Positions 1 to 9,469 of a DNA stretch of 15,664 bases are shown piece by piece. Origin of the DNA: VGXO01 sp964614695 (GTDB lineage Bacteria; Planctomycetota; Phycisphaerae; Phycisphaerales; SM1A02). Both the position numbers and the translations under genes were made by a program. The stretch covers positions 1 through 15,664 of the forward strand of contig CAZTMB010000066.1 in assembly GCA_964614695.1 (NCBI GenBank), read 5' to 3'. The notes beneath the pieces were generated by a model. It was not told where the DNA came from, searched no databases, and was given only the letters and a program-made list of their open reading frames with translations. Position 1 is the stretch's first letter. Each line of letters opens with the position of its first letter.

Positions 1-1143
1 CCGCTCGTCACCGGCGGCACCAGCACCGGGAGCGAGCAGGGGCTCCTTGGACTTGCCTTCCATCCGGACTACGCCAACAACGGCTACTTCTACGTGAACT
101 ACACCGGCTCGGGCGGGGCGACCACCATCCGGCGCTACTCGGTCAGCGAGAACAATCCCAACGTCGCGAACGTCTCGAGCGCCCTCACGATCCTGACCAT
201 CTCGCAGCCCTACTCCAACCACAACGGTGGCTGGCTCGGCTTCGGCCCCGACGGCTATCTCTACATCGGGACCGGCGACGGCGGTAGCGCGAACGATCCG
301 GGCAACCGGGCCCAGAACACTGGCGCGAATCAACTGCTCGGCAAGATGCTCCGGATCGACGTCGACGGCGGCACGCCGTACGGCATCCCCGCGGACAACC
401 CGTTCGCCAACGGCGGTGGCGACAACCGCATCTGGGCATGGGGACTTCGCAACCCGTGGCGGTGTTCCTGGGACCGCGAGACCGGCGACTTCTGGATCGC
501 GGACGTCGGGCAGAACGCCTGGGAGGAGATCAACTTCCAGCCCGCGGGCGTTGGCGGCCAGAACTACGGATGGCGCTGCAAGGAAGGCAACGCCTGCACG
601 GGTCTCTCCGGCTGCACCTGCAACAGCCCGAGCCTGACGAGCCCGATCCACGTCTACGCACACAACTCCTCGGGCGGCTATTCGCTGACCGGCGGATTCG
701 TCTACCGAGGCTGCGCGATCGAAGGGCTGCAGGGAACCTACTTCTTCGCCGACTACGTGAGCGGCCGCATCTGGTCGCTGCGGTACGACGGCACCACGGT
801 CTCGGACTTCCAGGTCCGCACGACGCAGTTGACGCCCTCAAGCGAAGGCTTCACGGTCAACCAGATCTCGTCGTTCGGCGAGGATGCGAACGGCGAGCTC
901 TACATCGTCGATCAGGGTTCCGGCACCAGCGGGCAGATCTTCAAGATCGTGGCCGCTGACGGCTCGAACGGCTGCGATCCGGGACTCATCGGCGACATCG
1001 ATGGCAACGGACAGGTGAATGGTGCCGACCTCGCGGCGGTCCTGAGCGCCTGGGGCACCAAGGGCGGCAGCGCCGACCTCGATGGTGACGGCACGGTGGG
1101 AGGTAGCGATCTCGCGATCCTGCTCGGCAACTGGACCGGCTGA
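1..1143 (+). CDS. PQQ-dependent glucose/sorbosone dehydrogenase family protein with C-terminal dockerin-like repeats (5' end missing)
   Basis: The reading frame is open from base 1, so the true start lies outside the window; the GTG at 94 is an internal Val codon. Codons 1-30 carry the family signature EQGLLGLAFHPDYANNGYFY. It is followed by HNGGWLGFGPDGYLYIGTGDGG-type sequence, whose His at bases 220-222 aligns with the catalytic base of soluble glucose dehydrogenase, and by WAWGLRNPWR, whose Arg is expected to touch PQQ. This is the six-bladed beta-propeller fold that oxidises aldose sugars using PQQ and calcium, normally outside the cytoplasm. Four Cys at bases 577-636 could form disulfides, which fits export. 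Bases 985-1140 encode two dockerin-like units (GDIDGNGQVNGADLAAVLSAW and DLDGDGTVGGSDLAILLGNW patterns, with Asp at calcium-ligand spacing). Substrate is unknown; related propellers such as HHIP-like proteins are not all PQQ enzymes. Confidence -1.
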   Translation, partial: PLVTGGTSTGSEQGLLGLAFHPDYANNGYFYVNYTGSGGATTIRRYSVSENNPNVANVSSALTILTISQPYSNHNGGWLGFGPDGYLYIGTGDGGSANDPGNRAQNTGANQLLGKMLRIDVDGGTPYGIPADNPFANGGGDNRIWAWGLRNPWRCSWDRETGDFWIADVGQNAWEEINFQPAGVGGQNYGWRCKEGNACTGLSGCTCNSPSLTSPIHVYAHNSSGGYSLTGGFVYRGCAIEGLQGTYFFADYVSGRIWSLRYDGTTVSDFQVRTTQLTPSSEGFTVNQISSFGEDANGELYIVDQGSGTSGQIFKIVAADGSNGCDPGLIGDIDGNGQVNGADLAAVLSAWGTKGGSADLDGDGTVGGSDLAILLGNWTG

Positions 1144-1213
1144 TCGAGTCGGACTCCGACCGATCGCGTCCTCTTCAGACCTTCGCGACGCCCCGGACTT
1201 TCCGGGGCGTCGC
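1142..1213 (+). terminator. Tandem hairpins after the sugar dehydrogenase
   Basis: Two inverted repeats follow the TGA at 1141-1143. The first pairs 1142-1146 and 1148-1152 with 1156-1165, leaving one bulged A and loop ACT. The second is a perfect 13-bp stem, GCGACGCCCCGGA at 1185-1197 with TCCGGGGCGTCGC at 1201-1213 and loop CTT. No U-run follows, so this is a terminator-like structure without the classical tail, as is common in very G+C-rich genomes. It may instead protect the 3' end of the transcript. Confidence -1.
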
Positions 1214-1266
1214 TGCATTGGAACCGCCGATCGCCCTAGTCGCGCCTCGTCCGCCGCGAGCACCGT

Positions 1267-1295
1267 TCGACATCGCCCTGTTCGCGACCCACAAT
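1267..1295 (+). promoter_or_regulatory. Candidate sigma70-type promoter for the NIF3-family gene
   Basis: TCGACA at 1267-1272 matches 5 of 6 bases of the -35 consensus. CACAAT at 1290-1295 matches 4 of 6 bases of the -10 consensus. The spacer is exactly 17 bases. The ATG at 1303 lies only 7 bases after the -10 box, so transcription would begin at or beside the start codon. No Shine-Dalgarno-like sequence precedes the ATG, which agrees with a leaderless message. This rests on consensus matching alone. Confidence -1.
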
Positions 1296-1302
1296 TCCGC
1301 GG

Positions 1303-2454
1303 ATGAGCCGACGCATCCAGCCTCCGACGCCTTTCGAGGTCGAGCAGGCGCTCGATCGACTCGCGCCCTTTCGCCTCGCGGAGTCGTGGGACAACGTCGG
1401 GGTGCTGCTTGCGACGTCGCGAGATCGGCTTCGACGGCTGCTGTTCACCATCGATCTCACCGAGCGGGTGCTCGACGAGGCGATCTCGAAGCGAGTCGAC
1501 GGCATCGTCGCCTACCACCCACCGCTCTTCTCGCCGCTGAAGCGGCTCGCTGATCGCGACCGCGTCGAACGGACGATCCGTCGCGCTGCGGCGGCAGACC
1601 TCTGGATCGCCTCGCCGCACACCGCGCTCGATGCAGCGCCCGGCGGACTCAACGACTGGCTCGCCGGTCTTGCGGGGGCCGGGCGCCTTGAGCCGCTGCA
1701 GCAAGCCTCGGAGAGCCGACCTTCCGAGGCGTTCAAGATCGTCACCTTCGCGCCGCGTGGCGCGGTCGAAGCGGTCCGCACGGCCATGTCGCAGGCTGGT
1801 GCCGGCCGGATCGGCGCCTACGCCGAGTGTTCCTTCGCAACGGACGGCATCGGCACCTTTCACGGCGATGACACGACGAACCCCGCGACAGGCAGACGCG
1901 GTCGCCTCGAGCGTGCCGAGGAAACGCGGCTTGAGATGGTCTGCGGCAGCCGCGCTCTCGCGGCAGCGATCGCGGCGTTGAGGCGAAGCCATCCCTACGA
2001 GGAGCCGCCGATCGAAATCCACGCACTGCAGTCCGTTCCCCGCCTCGATGCCGGCGCGGGTCGGGTCAACCATCTCGAGGCGCCGACCGATCTCGCCTCG
2101 CTCGCGCAGGCGTTTCGCCGCGGCCTTGGCCTTGATCGCATCGACGTCGCCGAGGCGGCAAGCGGCGGGTCGAAGCGGAAGATCAGGCAGGTCGGCGTCT
2201 GCGCGGGCTCCGGCGGATCGCTGCTCGACGCGGCGATCGAAGCCGGCTGCGACGCCTTTCTGACCGGCGAGCTCTCGCATCACCGCGTGCTCGACGCGGC
2301 CGCGCGCGGCGTGGCGGTGCTGCTCGTCGGCCACACCGAGAGCGAGCGAGGCTACCTGCCGCTGCTTGCGAAGCGATTGAAGCGCGAGTGCTCCGGCCTC
2401 GAGACGATCGTCAGTCGGGCTGATCGTCCGCCATTGCGCACGGTCCGGGATTGA
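1303..2454 (+). CDS. NIF3 / YbgI-YqfO family dinuclear-metal protein with PII-like insert
   Basis: 383 aa, the usual length for the long, YqfO-like form of this family. Family landmarks are AESWDNVG (26-33), YHPPLF (71-76), SPHTALDAAPGGLNDWLA (104-121) and GHTESERGYL (343-352). Probable metal ligands are His72, Asp110, His344 and Glu348. The first of the usual two adjacent His is Tyr71, as in eukaryotic NIF3L1. The middle third (about 140-245), with GAGRIGAYAECSF, GTF, NPATG and HPYEEPP, is the PII/CutA-like insert. NIF3 proteins form hexameric rings. The name GTP cyclohydrolase 1 type 2 is widely used, but the physiological role is not settled. ATG 1303 is chosen because it immediately precedes the conserved N-terminus; no ribosome-binding site is visible. 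It runs convergently to queC. Confidence -1.
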   Translation: MSRRIQPPTPFEVEQALDRLAPFRLAESWDNVGVLLATSRDRLRRLLFTIDLTERVLDEAISKRVDGIVAYHPPLFSPLKRLADRDRVERTIRRAAAADLWIASPHTALDAAPGGLNDWLAGLAGAGRLEPLQQASESRPSEAFKIVTFAPRGAVEAVRTAMSQAGAGRIGAYAECSFATDGIGTFHGDDTTNPATGRRGRLERAEETRLEMVCGSRALAAAIAALRRSHPYEEPPIEIHALQSVPRLDAGAGRVNHLEAPTDLASLAQAFRRGLGLDRIDVAEAASGGSKRKIRQVGVCAGSGGSLLDAAIEAGCDAFLTGELSHHRVLDAAARGVAVLLVGHTESERGYLPLLAKRLKRECSGLETIVSRADRPPLRTVRD

Positions 2455-2646
2455 TGCGGACAAGCGATCGTTCACGCGCGACTGATCGGCGGCGCGATCC
2501 GTAAGCACGCTGCGGATCGCATCGACGCCGCGCAGGAGGGACGACGTCGAGCCGGATGATCGCTCGATGGCGCCGGCGAACCGCGGGCGCAAGATTGTCG
2601 GGCGCCCTTGGCCCGATTCCGCTCACCGTGGCCTCCGTCTCACGAA

Positions 2647-2670
2647 GCCGCGACTTCAGAAAGTCGCGGC
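2647..2670 (-). terminator. Hairpin overlapping the queC stop codon
   Basis: A perfect 10-bp stem (GCCGCGACTT at 2647-2656 with AAGTCGCGGC at 2661-2670) encloses a 4-base loop. Read on the minus strand, the 5' arm encodes the last residues of QueC, the TGA (2658-2656) straddles the loop and the first base of the 3' arm, and the 3' arm is untranslated. No U-run follows on the minus strand. The hairpin lies in the 201-base gap between the convergent NIF3-family gene and queC and could serve both. I see no gene in 2455-2655. Confidence -1.
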
Positions 2671-3357
2671 CGGATCGGTCCGCCCCGCCTCCTCGAAGCC
2701 CTTCGCCCGCAGCAGGCAGGCGTCGCAGTGGCGGCAGGCGCGGCCCTTGGGATCGGGGTCGTAGCAGCTCGTCGTCATCGAGAAGTCGACGCCGAGCTCG
2801 ACGCCGAGGCGCACGATCTCGGCCTTGGTCATCGCCAGCAGCGGCGTGTGCACGCGGAAGGCCGCCTCGCCGCGCGCGGCGGCCTCGACGCCATCGCGCG
2901 TCGCGAGGTTCGCGAGGCGCACGAACGCCTCGATGAACTCCGGGCGACAGTCGGGATAGCCCGAGTAGTCGAGGGCGTTCACGCCGATCGCGAGGTCGCG
3001 CGATCCGCGGGCCTCGGCAAGCGCCAGCGCGATCGAGAGGAACACCGTGTTGCGGGCGGGCACGTAGGTGACGGGGATCCCGTCGGCATGATCGATCGAT
3101 CGGTTCTTCGGCACCGCGATCTCGTCGGTGAGCGCACTGCCGCCGAAGCTGCGAAGGTCGAGCGAGACGACGCGATGCTCGATCGCGCCGATCTTCTCCG
3201 CGACCTTCGCGGCGCATTCGAGCTCGACGCGATGCCTTTGCCCATAGTCGAAGGAGAGGGCGATCAGCATGAATCCCCGCGATCGCATCCATGCGGCCAC
3301 GACCGTGGAGTCGAGCCCTCCCGAGAGGAGCACGATCGCGGTCCGGTCGCCGCTCAC
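2656..3357 (-). CDS. queC: 7-cyano-7-deazaguanine synthase QueC
   Basis: 233 aa from a GTG start, within the normal QueC length. It converts 7-carboxy-7-deazaguanine to preQ0 with ATP and ammonia, in the queuosine and 7-deazapurine pathway in the cytoplasm. Visible motifs are the PP-loop SGGLDS at 12-17, FDYGQRH, YVPARNTVFLSIALA, and near the C-terminus Cys198, Cys208, Cys211 and Cys214, the expected zinc site (CYDPDPKGRACRHCDAC). The start is set by a GTGA overlap with the TGA of the upstream MoxR-type gene (3356-3354), which implies translational coupling, and by the conserved beta-strand before SGGLDS. The frame stays open upstream as far as 5106, so automated calling could wrongly produce an 816-aa protein. 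No other queuosine gene is in the window. Confidence -1.
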   Translation of the reverse strand: MSGDRTAIVLLSGGLDSTVVAAWMRSRGFMLIALSFDYGQRHRVELECAAKVAEKIGAIEHRVVSLDLRSFGGSALTDEIAVPKNRSIDHADGIPVTYVPARNTVFLSIALALAEARGSRDLAIGVNALDYSGYPDCRPEFIEAFVRLANLATRDGVEAAARGEAAFRVHTPLLAMTKAEIVRLGVELGVDFSMTTSCYDPDPKGRACRHCDACLLRAKGFEEAGRTDPAATF

Positions 3358-4283
3358 GCCGGGCTCGCCACGCTCTCGAGCACGCGCTGCACGATGCGCC
3401 GGGCGCTGGCGGTGTCGCCGGCGTGCAGCGGCGTTCGCGTGACCACGCGGTGGGCGCACACCGCAAGCACGTTGCCGACGACGTCCTCGGGCTCGCAGTA
3501 GTCCCGTCCGTCCATGAGCGCGGTGGCGCGGGCGGCCTGGGCGAGCGCGAGCGCACCGCGCGGGCTGATCCCGACCTGCAGATCCTCGGCCTGCCGACTC
3601 GCAGCGGCGATCGCGATGACGTAGTCGACGAGCGGATCGGCGAGTCGCACCGAATCGACGCGATCCTGCAGCGCGACGACTTCCTCGGCGGTCATCACCG
3701 GCTTGAGGTCGAGCAGGCTCGTCCGCGCGGGCTGCAGGCGCAGGATGCGGCCCTCGTCGTCGGGCGCCGGGTACCCGAGGCTGATCCGCATGAGGAATCG
3801 GTCGAGCTGGTTCTCCGGCAGCGGGTACGTGCCTTCGAACTCGTAGGGGTTCTGCGTCGCGACCACCATGAACGGCTTCGGCAGCGGGAAGACCTCGCCC
3901 TCGGCGGTGACCGTCGCCTCGCTCATCGCCTCGAGCAGGGCCGACTGCGTGCGGGGCGTCGTGCGGTTCACTTCGTCGGCCAGGACGACGTTCGCGAAGA
4001 TCGGTCCGCGGCGGAACTCGAAGCCGCTCGACTCGCGGTCGAAGATGCTGACGCCGGTGATGTCCGACGGCAGCAGGTCCGGCGTGCACTGGATGCGGCT
4101 GAAGCGGCAGTGGATCGATCGGGCGAGCGCGTTGGCGAGCACCGTCTTGCCGACGCCCGGCACGTCCTCGATGAGCAGGTGTCCACGGGACAGCAGGCAG
4201 AGGATCACCCGATCCACCGCCTGCAGGTTGCCCATGTAGACCGAGGCGATGTTCTGGCGGAGTCGTTGGATCGATTCGAGCAT
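3354..4283 (-). CDS. MoxR-type AAA+ ATPase
   Basis: 309 aa starting MLESIQRLRQ. Landmarks: Walker A PGVGKT (42-47), Walker B VVLADEVNR (Asp103, Glu104), sensor-1 region ATQNPYEFEGTYPLPENQLDRF (from 142), and a C-terminal lid domain with ISPRGALALAQAARATALMDGRDY. Members of this AAA+ branch act as chaperone-like ATPases that mature or activate partner proteins, often envelope or metalloproteins. They usually sit beside DUF58 and VWA-domain genes. Here no such partner is present within the window and the downstream gene is queC, overlapping by 4 bases. An upstream ATG at 4373 is in frame, but it would overlap the divergent gene at 4346 and precede the probable promoter, so 4283 is preferred. 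No strong Shine-Dalgarno sequence is seen. Confidence -1.
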   Translation of the reverse strand: MLESIQRLRQNIASVYMGNLQAVDRVILCLLSRGHLLIEDVPGVGKTVLANALARSIHCRFSRIQCTPDLLPSDITGVSIFDRESSGFEFRRGPIFANVVLADEVNRTTPRTQSALLEAMSEATVTAEGEVFPLPKPFMVVATQNPYEFEGTYPLPENQLDRFLMRISLGYPAPDDEGRILRLQPARTSLLDLKPVMTAEEVVALQDRVDSVRLADPLVDYVIAIAAASRQAEDLQVGISPRGALALAQAARATALMDGRDYCEPEDVVGNVLAVCAHRVVTRTPLHAGDTASARRIVQRVLESVASPA

Positions 4284-4313
4284 CGGGCTCGCCGGGGTGT
4301 CGAGAGTCGCGCG

Positions 4314-4321
4314 AGTATAAA
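4314..4321. promoter_or_regulatory. Shared, overlapping -10 boxes of a divergent promoter pair
   Basis: Within the 62-base gap between the divergent starts, AGTATAAA (4314-4321) is the only AT-rich stretch. Read on the plus strand it gives TATAAA (4316-4321), 25 bases before the ATG at 4346. Read on the minus strand it gives TATACT (4319-4314), 31 bases before the ATG at 4283. Each matches 5 of 6 bases of the -10 consensus. No good -35 hexamer is visible on either side, so an extended or activator-dependent promoter is possible. Confidence -1.
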
Positions 4322-4345
4322 CCTGCGACGGATCCGCTCCTCCCG

Positions 4346-5290
4346 ATGGACCGACGCGTGGACGAATCTCCAAGCCCGACGGCGTCCTCGGCTTCGCGGC
4401 CGGCGATCGGCATCTCGCTGCCGTGCCATCGGTGCGGGTACGAGATGCGAGGGCTCGATCCGACGGCGGTCTGCCCGGAGTGCGGCGAGCCGGTGTGGCG
4501 ATCGATCGCGGAGGCGGTCGATCTCGTGCCGGTCCCGATCGACGAGCCCACGGCGCGGCGAATCTCGTGGCCTTTCACGGCGATCGCCGCGAGCGTCCTG
4601 ACTTCGACGATCGCGACCGCGGTGCCGCCGGCAGCTTGGCTTCCGAATGCCTGGTGGGAGGAGATCGCCGGCCTGCTCGGTGAGCCGTGGCTGCCCGTTC
4701 TGGTGGTGATCGCGCGATCAGGATCCGCGCTCGGCTTCGCGGCGGTGGTTCTGTCCGCGGCGCTTCTCTGGTGGGGTGGCCGCGGGTCGCCTCTCGCCTC
4801 GGCGATGCTCGCCTTGCCGCGCCGCCTGCTCCTTCTCGGAGGCGTGCCGTGGGGACTCGCGATGGTCGCCCTGCAGGCTGGGCTGTTTCCGCCCATCGCG
4901 ATCACCGCCCTCGCGGGAACCTCGCTCGGCGTCGTGCTTCTCGCGGCGAGTCTCGCGGCGGAGCGCCTGGGTCCGATCAGTCGCCGATGGCGGACCGGCG
5001 GGGTCGCGATCCAGCGGCCGTGGGCCTTGATCGCCGCGATCGCGATCGGCTTGGCGAGCCTTGGCGTCCGCGGGGCGGTCGAGACGGTGGGGGGGCGAGC
5101 GGGCAACGCCCTCGCGTCTGGGTTTGCGGAAGGCCTTTGGCTGGTGGCCGCCTTCGTCTCGGCGATCTCGATCCTGCTCGTGGGGGTGGGGTCGATCTAC
5201 CTCGCGGTGAACCTCGGGTGGATCGCGCGAGACCTCCGCCGCCGCCGCCCGGCGATCGGCGAGGTGATCGACGCCGCGAAGTCGCCCTGA
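4346..5290 (+). CDS. Zinc-ribbon polytopic membrane protein, unknown function
   Basis: 314 aa. A short Ser/Pro/Ala-rich N-terminus is followed by a zinc ribbon with Cys27, Cys30, Cys43 and Cys46 (CHRCGYEMRGL, then CPECG). After a linker come about six to seven hydrophobic segments, roughly 73-93, 117-145, 160-180, 184-208, 230-247 and 262-292, the last long enough for two spans. A short basic and acidic tail follows (DLRRRRPAIGEVIDAAKSP). I recognise the zinc-ribbon type as frequent at the N-terminus of membrane proteins in Phycisphaerae-type planctomycetes, but I do not recognise a function. It is divergent from the MoxR-type gene across 62 bases and may share its promoter. The ribbon probably faces the cytoplasm and binds a partner protein or nucleic acid; this is inference. 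Confidence -1.
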   Translation: MDRRVDESPSPTASSASRPAIGISLPCHRCGYEMRGLDPTAVCPECGEPVWRSIAEAVDLVPVPIDEPTARRISWPFTAIAASVLTSTIATAVPPAAWLPNAWWEEIAGLLGEPWLPVLVVIARSGSALGFAAVVLSAALLWWGGRGSPLASAMLALPRRLLLLGGVPWGLAMVALQAGLFPPIAITALAGTSLGVVLLAASLAAERLGPISRRWRTGGVAIQRPWALIAAIAIGLASLGVRGAVETVGGRAGNALASGFAEGLWLVAAFVSAISILLVGVGSIYLAVNLGWIARDLRRRRPAIGEVIDAAKSP

Positions 5291-5305
5291 CTGCCGAATC
5301 GGCAG
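5291..5305 (+). repeat. Short inverted repeat directly after the membrane-protein gene
   Basis: CTGCCGAATCGGCAG starts at the base after the TGA. It is a perfect inverted repeat around a central A, or a 6-bp stem with loop AAT. No U-run follows. It may be a minor 3'-end hairpin; nothing shows that it is an operator. Confidence -1.
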
Positions 5306-5437
5306 GGATCCGCGCGTTCGTCGCGAAGGGGTGACAGGACGGCTCGGATCCGTCGGGAATCGTGCGGGCTCCGAGGCCGATCCGGCACGCTCTTCAGGCG
5401 GCGAGTTCCCCCGCGAACCCTCGCCCCGGCGCTTCTT

Positions 5438-5466
5438 GCCGGTTGTGCCGGAGGAACCGGCCTTTT
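5438..5466 (+). terminator. Candidate terminator upstream of groEL1
   Basis: GCCGGTT (5438-5444) and AACCGGC (5455-5461) form a 7-bp stem with a 10-base loop, followed by CTTTT. It is the only hairpin in this region with a T-run behind it. It could end the transcript from the membrane-protein gene, or be part of the groEL1 leader if the promoter lies upstream. Confidence -1.
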
Positions 5467-5551
5467 GGCGCGGCGTTTGAAGAAGGGGCTCGCTCTCCGT
5501 CGCCGCCCCGCCTCGTCGCCGAGGCCCGCAGCCTCCGGAGGTCCCCTCAGA

Positions 5552-5580
5552 CGCCCTCGGGCGAACGCCCTTTCAGGAGA
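5552..5580 (+). promoter_or_regulatory. groEL1 leader: alternative small hairpins and Shine-Dalgarno sequence
   Basis: CGCC-CTCG-GGCG (5552-5563) and GGGC-GAAC-GCCC (5559-5570) share bases and cannot form together. They end just before AGGAGA (5575-5580), which is 8 bases from the ATG at 5589 and clearly sets that start. A 10-base palindrome, CCTCCGGAGG, lies at 5532-5541 and could pair in part with the Shine-Dalgarno sequence. In 5306-5588 I saw no CIRCE repeat (TTAGCACTC-N9-GAGTGCTAA) and no convincing heat-shock or housekeeping promoter. Confidence -1.
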
Positions 5581-5588
5581 ACTCGAAC

Positions 5589-7283
<1,695 letters not shown>

Positions 7284-7351
7284 GCCTCGCCGCCTCGACG
7301 TCGCATCGTTCGTTCAACTCGCAATCACGCACGCATTCATCAGACACGCAC

Positions 7352-7367
7352 GCCGGCCGCAGCCGGC
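7352..7367 (+). other. Hairpin in the groEL1-groES spacer
   Basis: GCCGGC-CGCA-GCCGGC forms a 6-bp G+C stem with a 4-base loop, just upstream of the groES ribosome-binding site GGAGAA (7374-7379). There is no T-run. It could be a processing or stability element that sets the ratio of groEL1 to groES, or chance in G+C-rich DNA. Confidence -1.
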
Positions 7368-7384
7368 CTCATCGGAGAACCGAC

Positions 7385-7675
7385 ATGTCCGTTCGACCCC
7401 TCGAAGACCGCATCCTCATCAAGCCCCTCGAGCCCGAGACCAAGACCGCGTCGGGCATCTTCCTGCCCGAGACCTCCAAGGAGCGTCCGATGCAGGGCAA
7501 AGTCGTCGCGCTCGGCCCGGGCAAGATGCTCGACAACGGGCAGCGCACCAAGCCCGCCGTCAAGAAGGGCGACACCGTCGTCTTCGGCAAGTACTCCGGC
7601 ACCGAGGTCGAGATCAAGAACGTCCCGCACCTGATCATCCGCGAGAGCGAGCTGCTCGGCGTGATCGAGGGCTGA
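7385..7675 (+). CDS. groES: Co-chaperonin GroES
   Basis: 96 aa, the standard length for the single-domain co-chaperonin that forms the heptameric lid on GroEL. It shows VRPLEDRILIKPLEPE at the N-terminus, a mobile loop ETKTASGIFLPETSKERPMQGKV, the core KKGDTVVFGKYSGTEVEI and the C-terminal ESELLGVIEG. The hydrophobic tripeptide of the mobile loop that contacts GroEL reads I-F-L, where most GroES proteins have I-V-L or I-M-L. GGAGAA at 7374-7379 lies 5 bases before the ATG. It is the only groES in the window and lies between two groEL genes, 52 bases before groEL2, so it is probably co-transcribed with groEL2 and shared by both rings. Confidence -1.
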   Translation: MSVRPLEDRILIKPLEPETKTASGIFLPETSKERPMQGKVVALGPGKMLDNGQRTKPAVKKGDTVVFGKYSGTEVEIKNVPHLIIRESELLGVIEG

Positions 7676-7727
7676 TCCCGCCCCGAACGCGTCCCTCACC
7701 GACTCGCCTTCCGCAAGGAACCTTTCC

Positions 7728-9341
<1,614 letters not shown>

Positions 9342-9370
9342 GCCGTCCCGCGGAAGCGACCCAGCCCGGC

Positions 9371-9420
9371 GCGGACCGGGTTGCGGGAGGAGGCTCGTCC
9401 TCGCCCGCAGCCCGGTCCGC
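9371..9420 (+). terminator. Very stable hairpin between groEL2 and dnaJ
   Basis: GCGGACCGGGTTGCGGG (9371-9387) pairs with CCCGCAGCCCGGTCCGC (9404-9420): 17 pairs, one of them G-U. Inside it, AGGA (9388-9391) pairs with TCCT (9398-9401) across a 2-base bulge and loop GGCTCG. The following bases are CTTCCCACCC, not a U-run. It fills the middle of the 128-base gap. It may be a partial terminator or attenuator that lowers dnaJ-grpE expression relative to the chaperonins, or a barrier that protects the groEL2 3' end. Confidence -1.
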
Positions 9421-9469
9421 CTTCCCACCCGGAGCGGATGCGATGTGCCGCTTCGACTGAAGAGACGCC

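Noticed and set aside
94..96. GTG as the start of the sugar dehydrogenase
   Set aside because: Conserved family sequence continues upstream in frame to base 1, so this is an internal Val codon of a gene cut by the window edge.
4284..4373. Upstream ATG extending the MoxR-type protein by 30 residues
   Set aside because: It would run into the divergent coding sequence and across the probable promoter, and the added residues show no conservation pattern I recognise.
2656..5106. A single 816-codon frame on the minus strand ending as QueC
   Set aside because: Its N-terminal two-thirds lies antisense to the membrane-protein gene and out of frame with the MoxR-type gene, with Arg/Pro/Ala-rich sequence typical of shadow frames. 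QueC starts at the GTG at 3357.
5291..5588. CIRCE/HrcA operator expected upstream of groEL
   Set aside because: No TTAGCACTC or GAGTGCTAA half-site was found in this stretch by eye.
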